DNA of 64,000 bases from positions 2,356,001 through 2,420,000 of the forward strand of contig NZ_CP058246.1 of NCBI RefSeq assembly GCF_013388355.1, given 5' to 3'. The translations under genes were made by a program, and so were the position numbers. The notes beneath the pieces were generated by a model, which had not been told where the DNA came from, searched no databases, and was given only the letters and a program-made list of their open reading frames with translations. This document shows, in pieces, positions 63,135 to 64,000 of the stretch; positions within the stretch are counted from its first letter, which is position 1, and each line of letters begins with the position of its first letter. The stretch is from Flavobacterium sp. LPB0248 (GTDB lineage: Bacteria; Bacteroidota; Bacteroidia; Flavobacteriales; Flavobacteriaceae).

Positions 63135-64000
63135 ATGCACGATATAAGTCAGTACCAAGATTTTTTCATCAATTATCTAGAGAGTCAAAACATACATAAA
63201 GAACCAACAAATCTTTACGAACCTATTGAATATATTTTAGGACTTGGAGGAAAACGCATTCGTCCAGTTTTAACTTTAATGGCTGCTGAAGTTTTTGATA
63301 CTGATTATTCGATTGCGTTACCAGCAGCAATGGCGGTTGAAGTTTTTCATAACTTTTCGCTGGTGCATGATGATATTATGGACGATGCACCATTAAGAAG
63401 AGGACAAGTGACGGTACATGAAAAATGGGACTTAAACACTGGAATTCTTTCTGGCGATGCCATGCTTATTTTGGCGTATCAATATTTTGAACAATACGAG
63501 CCGATTGTTTTTAGAAACCTTGCCAAATTATTCAGCAAAACAGCTCTTGAAGTTTGTGAAGGACAGCAATGGGATGTAGATTTTGAAGTTCGTAAAGATG
63601 TTACGATTCCTCAATATCTTAAAATGATTGAATATAAAACAGCAGTTTTGGTTGCTGCTGCCATGAAAATGGGTGCAATTGTAGCTAAAACTTCTGAAAA
63701 AGAAGCAGATTTGATTTATGATTTCGGACTAAATTTAGGATTGGCTTTCCAGCTTCAAGATGATTATCTAGATGCTTTTGGAGATCCAGAAACTTTTGGA
63801 AAACAAGTTGGTGGTGATATTATAGAAAACAAAAAGACCTATTTATACCTAAAAGCCTTAGAGTTTTCTTCTGATGAAAAAGCTTCTGAATTAGAAAAAT
63901 TATTTACATTGCAATTAGATGATAATTCAGAAAAAATAGAAACAGCCAAAACGATTTTTAACGAATCAGGAGCCTCAAAAGCTACGCAAGAAGCTATTGA
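63135..64000 (+). CDS. Polyprenyl synthetase (isoprenyl diphosphate synthase), 3' end outside the window
   Basis: 288 codons are visible without a stop, from ATG 63135 (MHDISQYQDFFINYL). The first Asp-rich motif is LVHDDIMDDAPLRRG, the second FQLQDDYLDAFGD, with GGKRIRPVLTLMAAE upstream binding the diphosphate. It condenses isopentenyl diphosphate units to farnesyl/geranylgeranyl or longer chains. The reading frame runs off the right edge, about 10% short of the usual length. Confidence 0.94.
   Translation, partial: MHDISQYQDFFINYLESQNIHKEPTNLYEPIEYILGLGGKRIRPVLTLMAAEVFDTDYSIALPAAMAVEVFHNFSLVHDDIMDDAPLRRGQVTVHEKWDLNTGILSGDAMLILAYQYFEQYEPIVFRNLAKLFSKTALEVCEGQQWDVDFEVRKDVTIPQYLKMIEYKTAVLVAAAMKMGAIVAKTSEKEADLIYDFGLNLGLAFQLQDDYLDAFGDPETFGKQVGGDIIENKKTYLYLKALEFSSDEKASELEKLFTLQLDDNSEKIETAKTIFNESGASKATQEAI

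Overview
The window looks like chromosome of a Flavobacterium-type member of the Bacteroidota. It is AT-rich, has many Bacteroidetes-type promoters (-7 box TAnnTTTG), and few genes show a Shine-Dalgarno sequence. Marker genes fit the group: a DnaE with a fused N-terminal proofreading exonuclease, an S16 protein with a long Ala/Glu tail, RGG-tailed RRM proteins, lipoproteins of the SC-lipobox type, and many AraC-type regulators. No rRNA, CRISPR array or replication origin was found. One tRNA (Ser, anticodon GGA) is present.

Layout. 1-9325: the end of an IS481-like element, an outer-membrane barrel protein, dnaE, an SDR oxidoreductase, a complete second IS copy that split a palindromic interspersed repeat, and an AraC regulator. 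9749-14858: a leucine biosynthesis cluster (leuC, leuD, a 506-aa leuA-family synthase, leuB) behind a strong promoter and a possible Leu-rich leader peptide. 14995-18030: RRM protein, lipoprotein, rpsP-rimM-trmN. 18049-30061: secreted-protein and peptide-export region (below). 30228-40571: metabolic and regulatory genes (glutaryl-CoA dehydrogenase-like, DUF3050, AraC regulators, isochorismatase-fold, nitrilase, GNAT, XRE, KilA-N, tRNA-Ser, LysR/MFS pair). 40910-45865: asparaginase, acyltransferase, TatD and a second S41 peptidase. 45995-54074: sigma/TPR pair and a divergent envelope cluster ending in a secreted TPR-CHAT protease and a retropepsin-like protease. 54340-62868: Tet-type MFS, an RND tripartite pump with its TetR regulator, and YceI. 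63135-end: polyprenyl synthetase, cut by the window edge.

The most interesting part is 20141-30061. A C39-peptidase ABC exporter and HlyD adaptor lie downstream of four small precursor genes that share a 25-residue leader. All four predicted cores have an even number of cysteines (4, 6, 2, 4). The first gene of this strand run is a VKOR-thioredoxin fusion that could form their disulfides. Divergently there is a tandem array of six almost identical 49-aa double-glycine peptides without cysteine. It runs tail-to-tail into a membrane-anchored TPR/AraC-type regulator. This could be a disulfide-peptide secretion system with a linked peptide-signal module.

Two other systems deserve follow-up. One is a precise 28-bp palindrome (GGAAACT-N14-AGTTTCC) found once at the tetR-pump promoter and twice around the yceI promoter. 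The other is the envelope CHAT/retropepsin cluster. The window also holds several interspersed intergenic repeat families, including a set of 'word hairpins': loci of unrelated sequence that share one architecture and sit mostly between same-strand genes.
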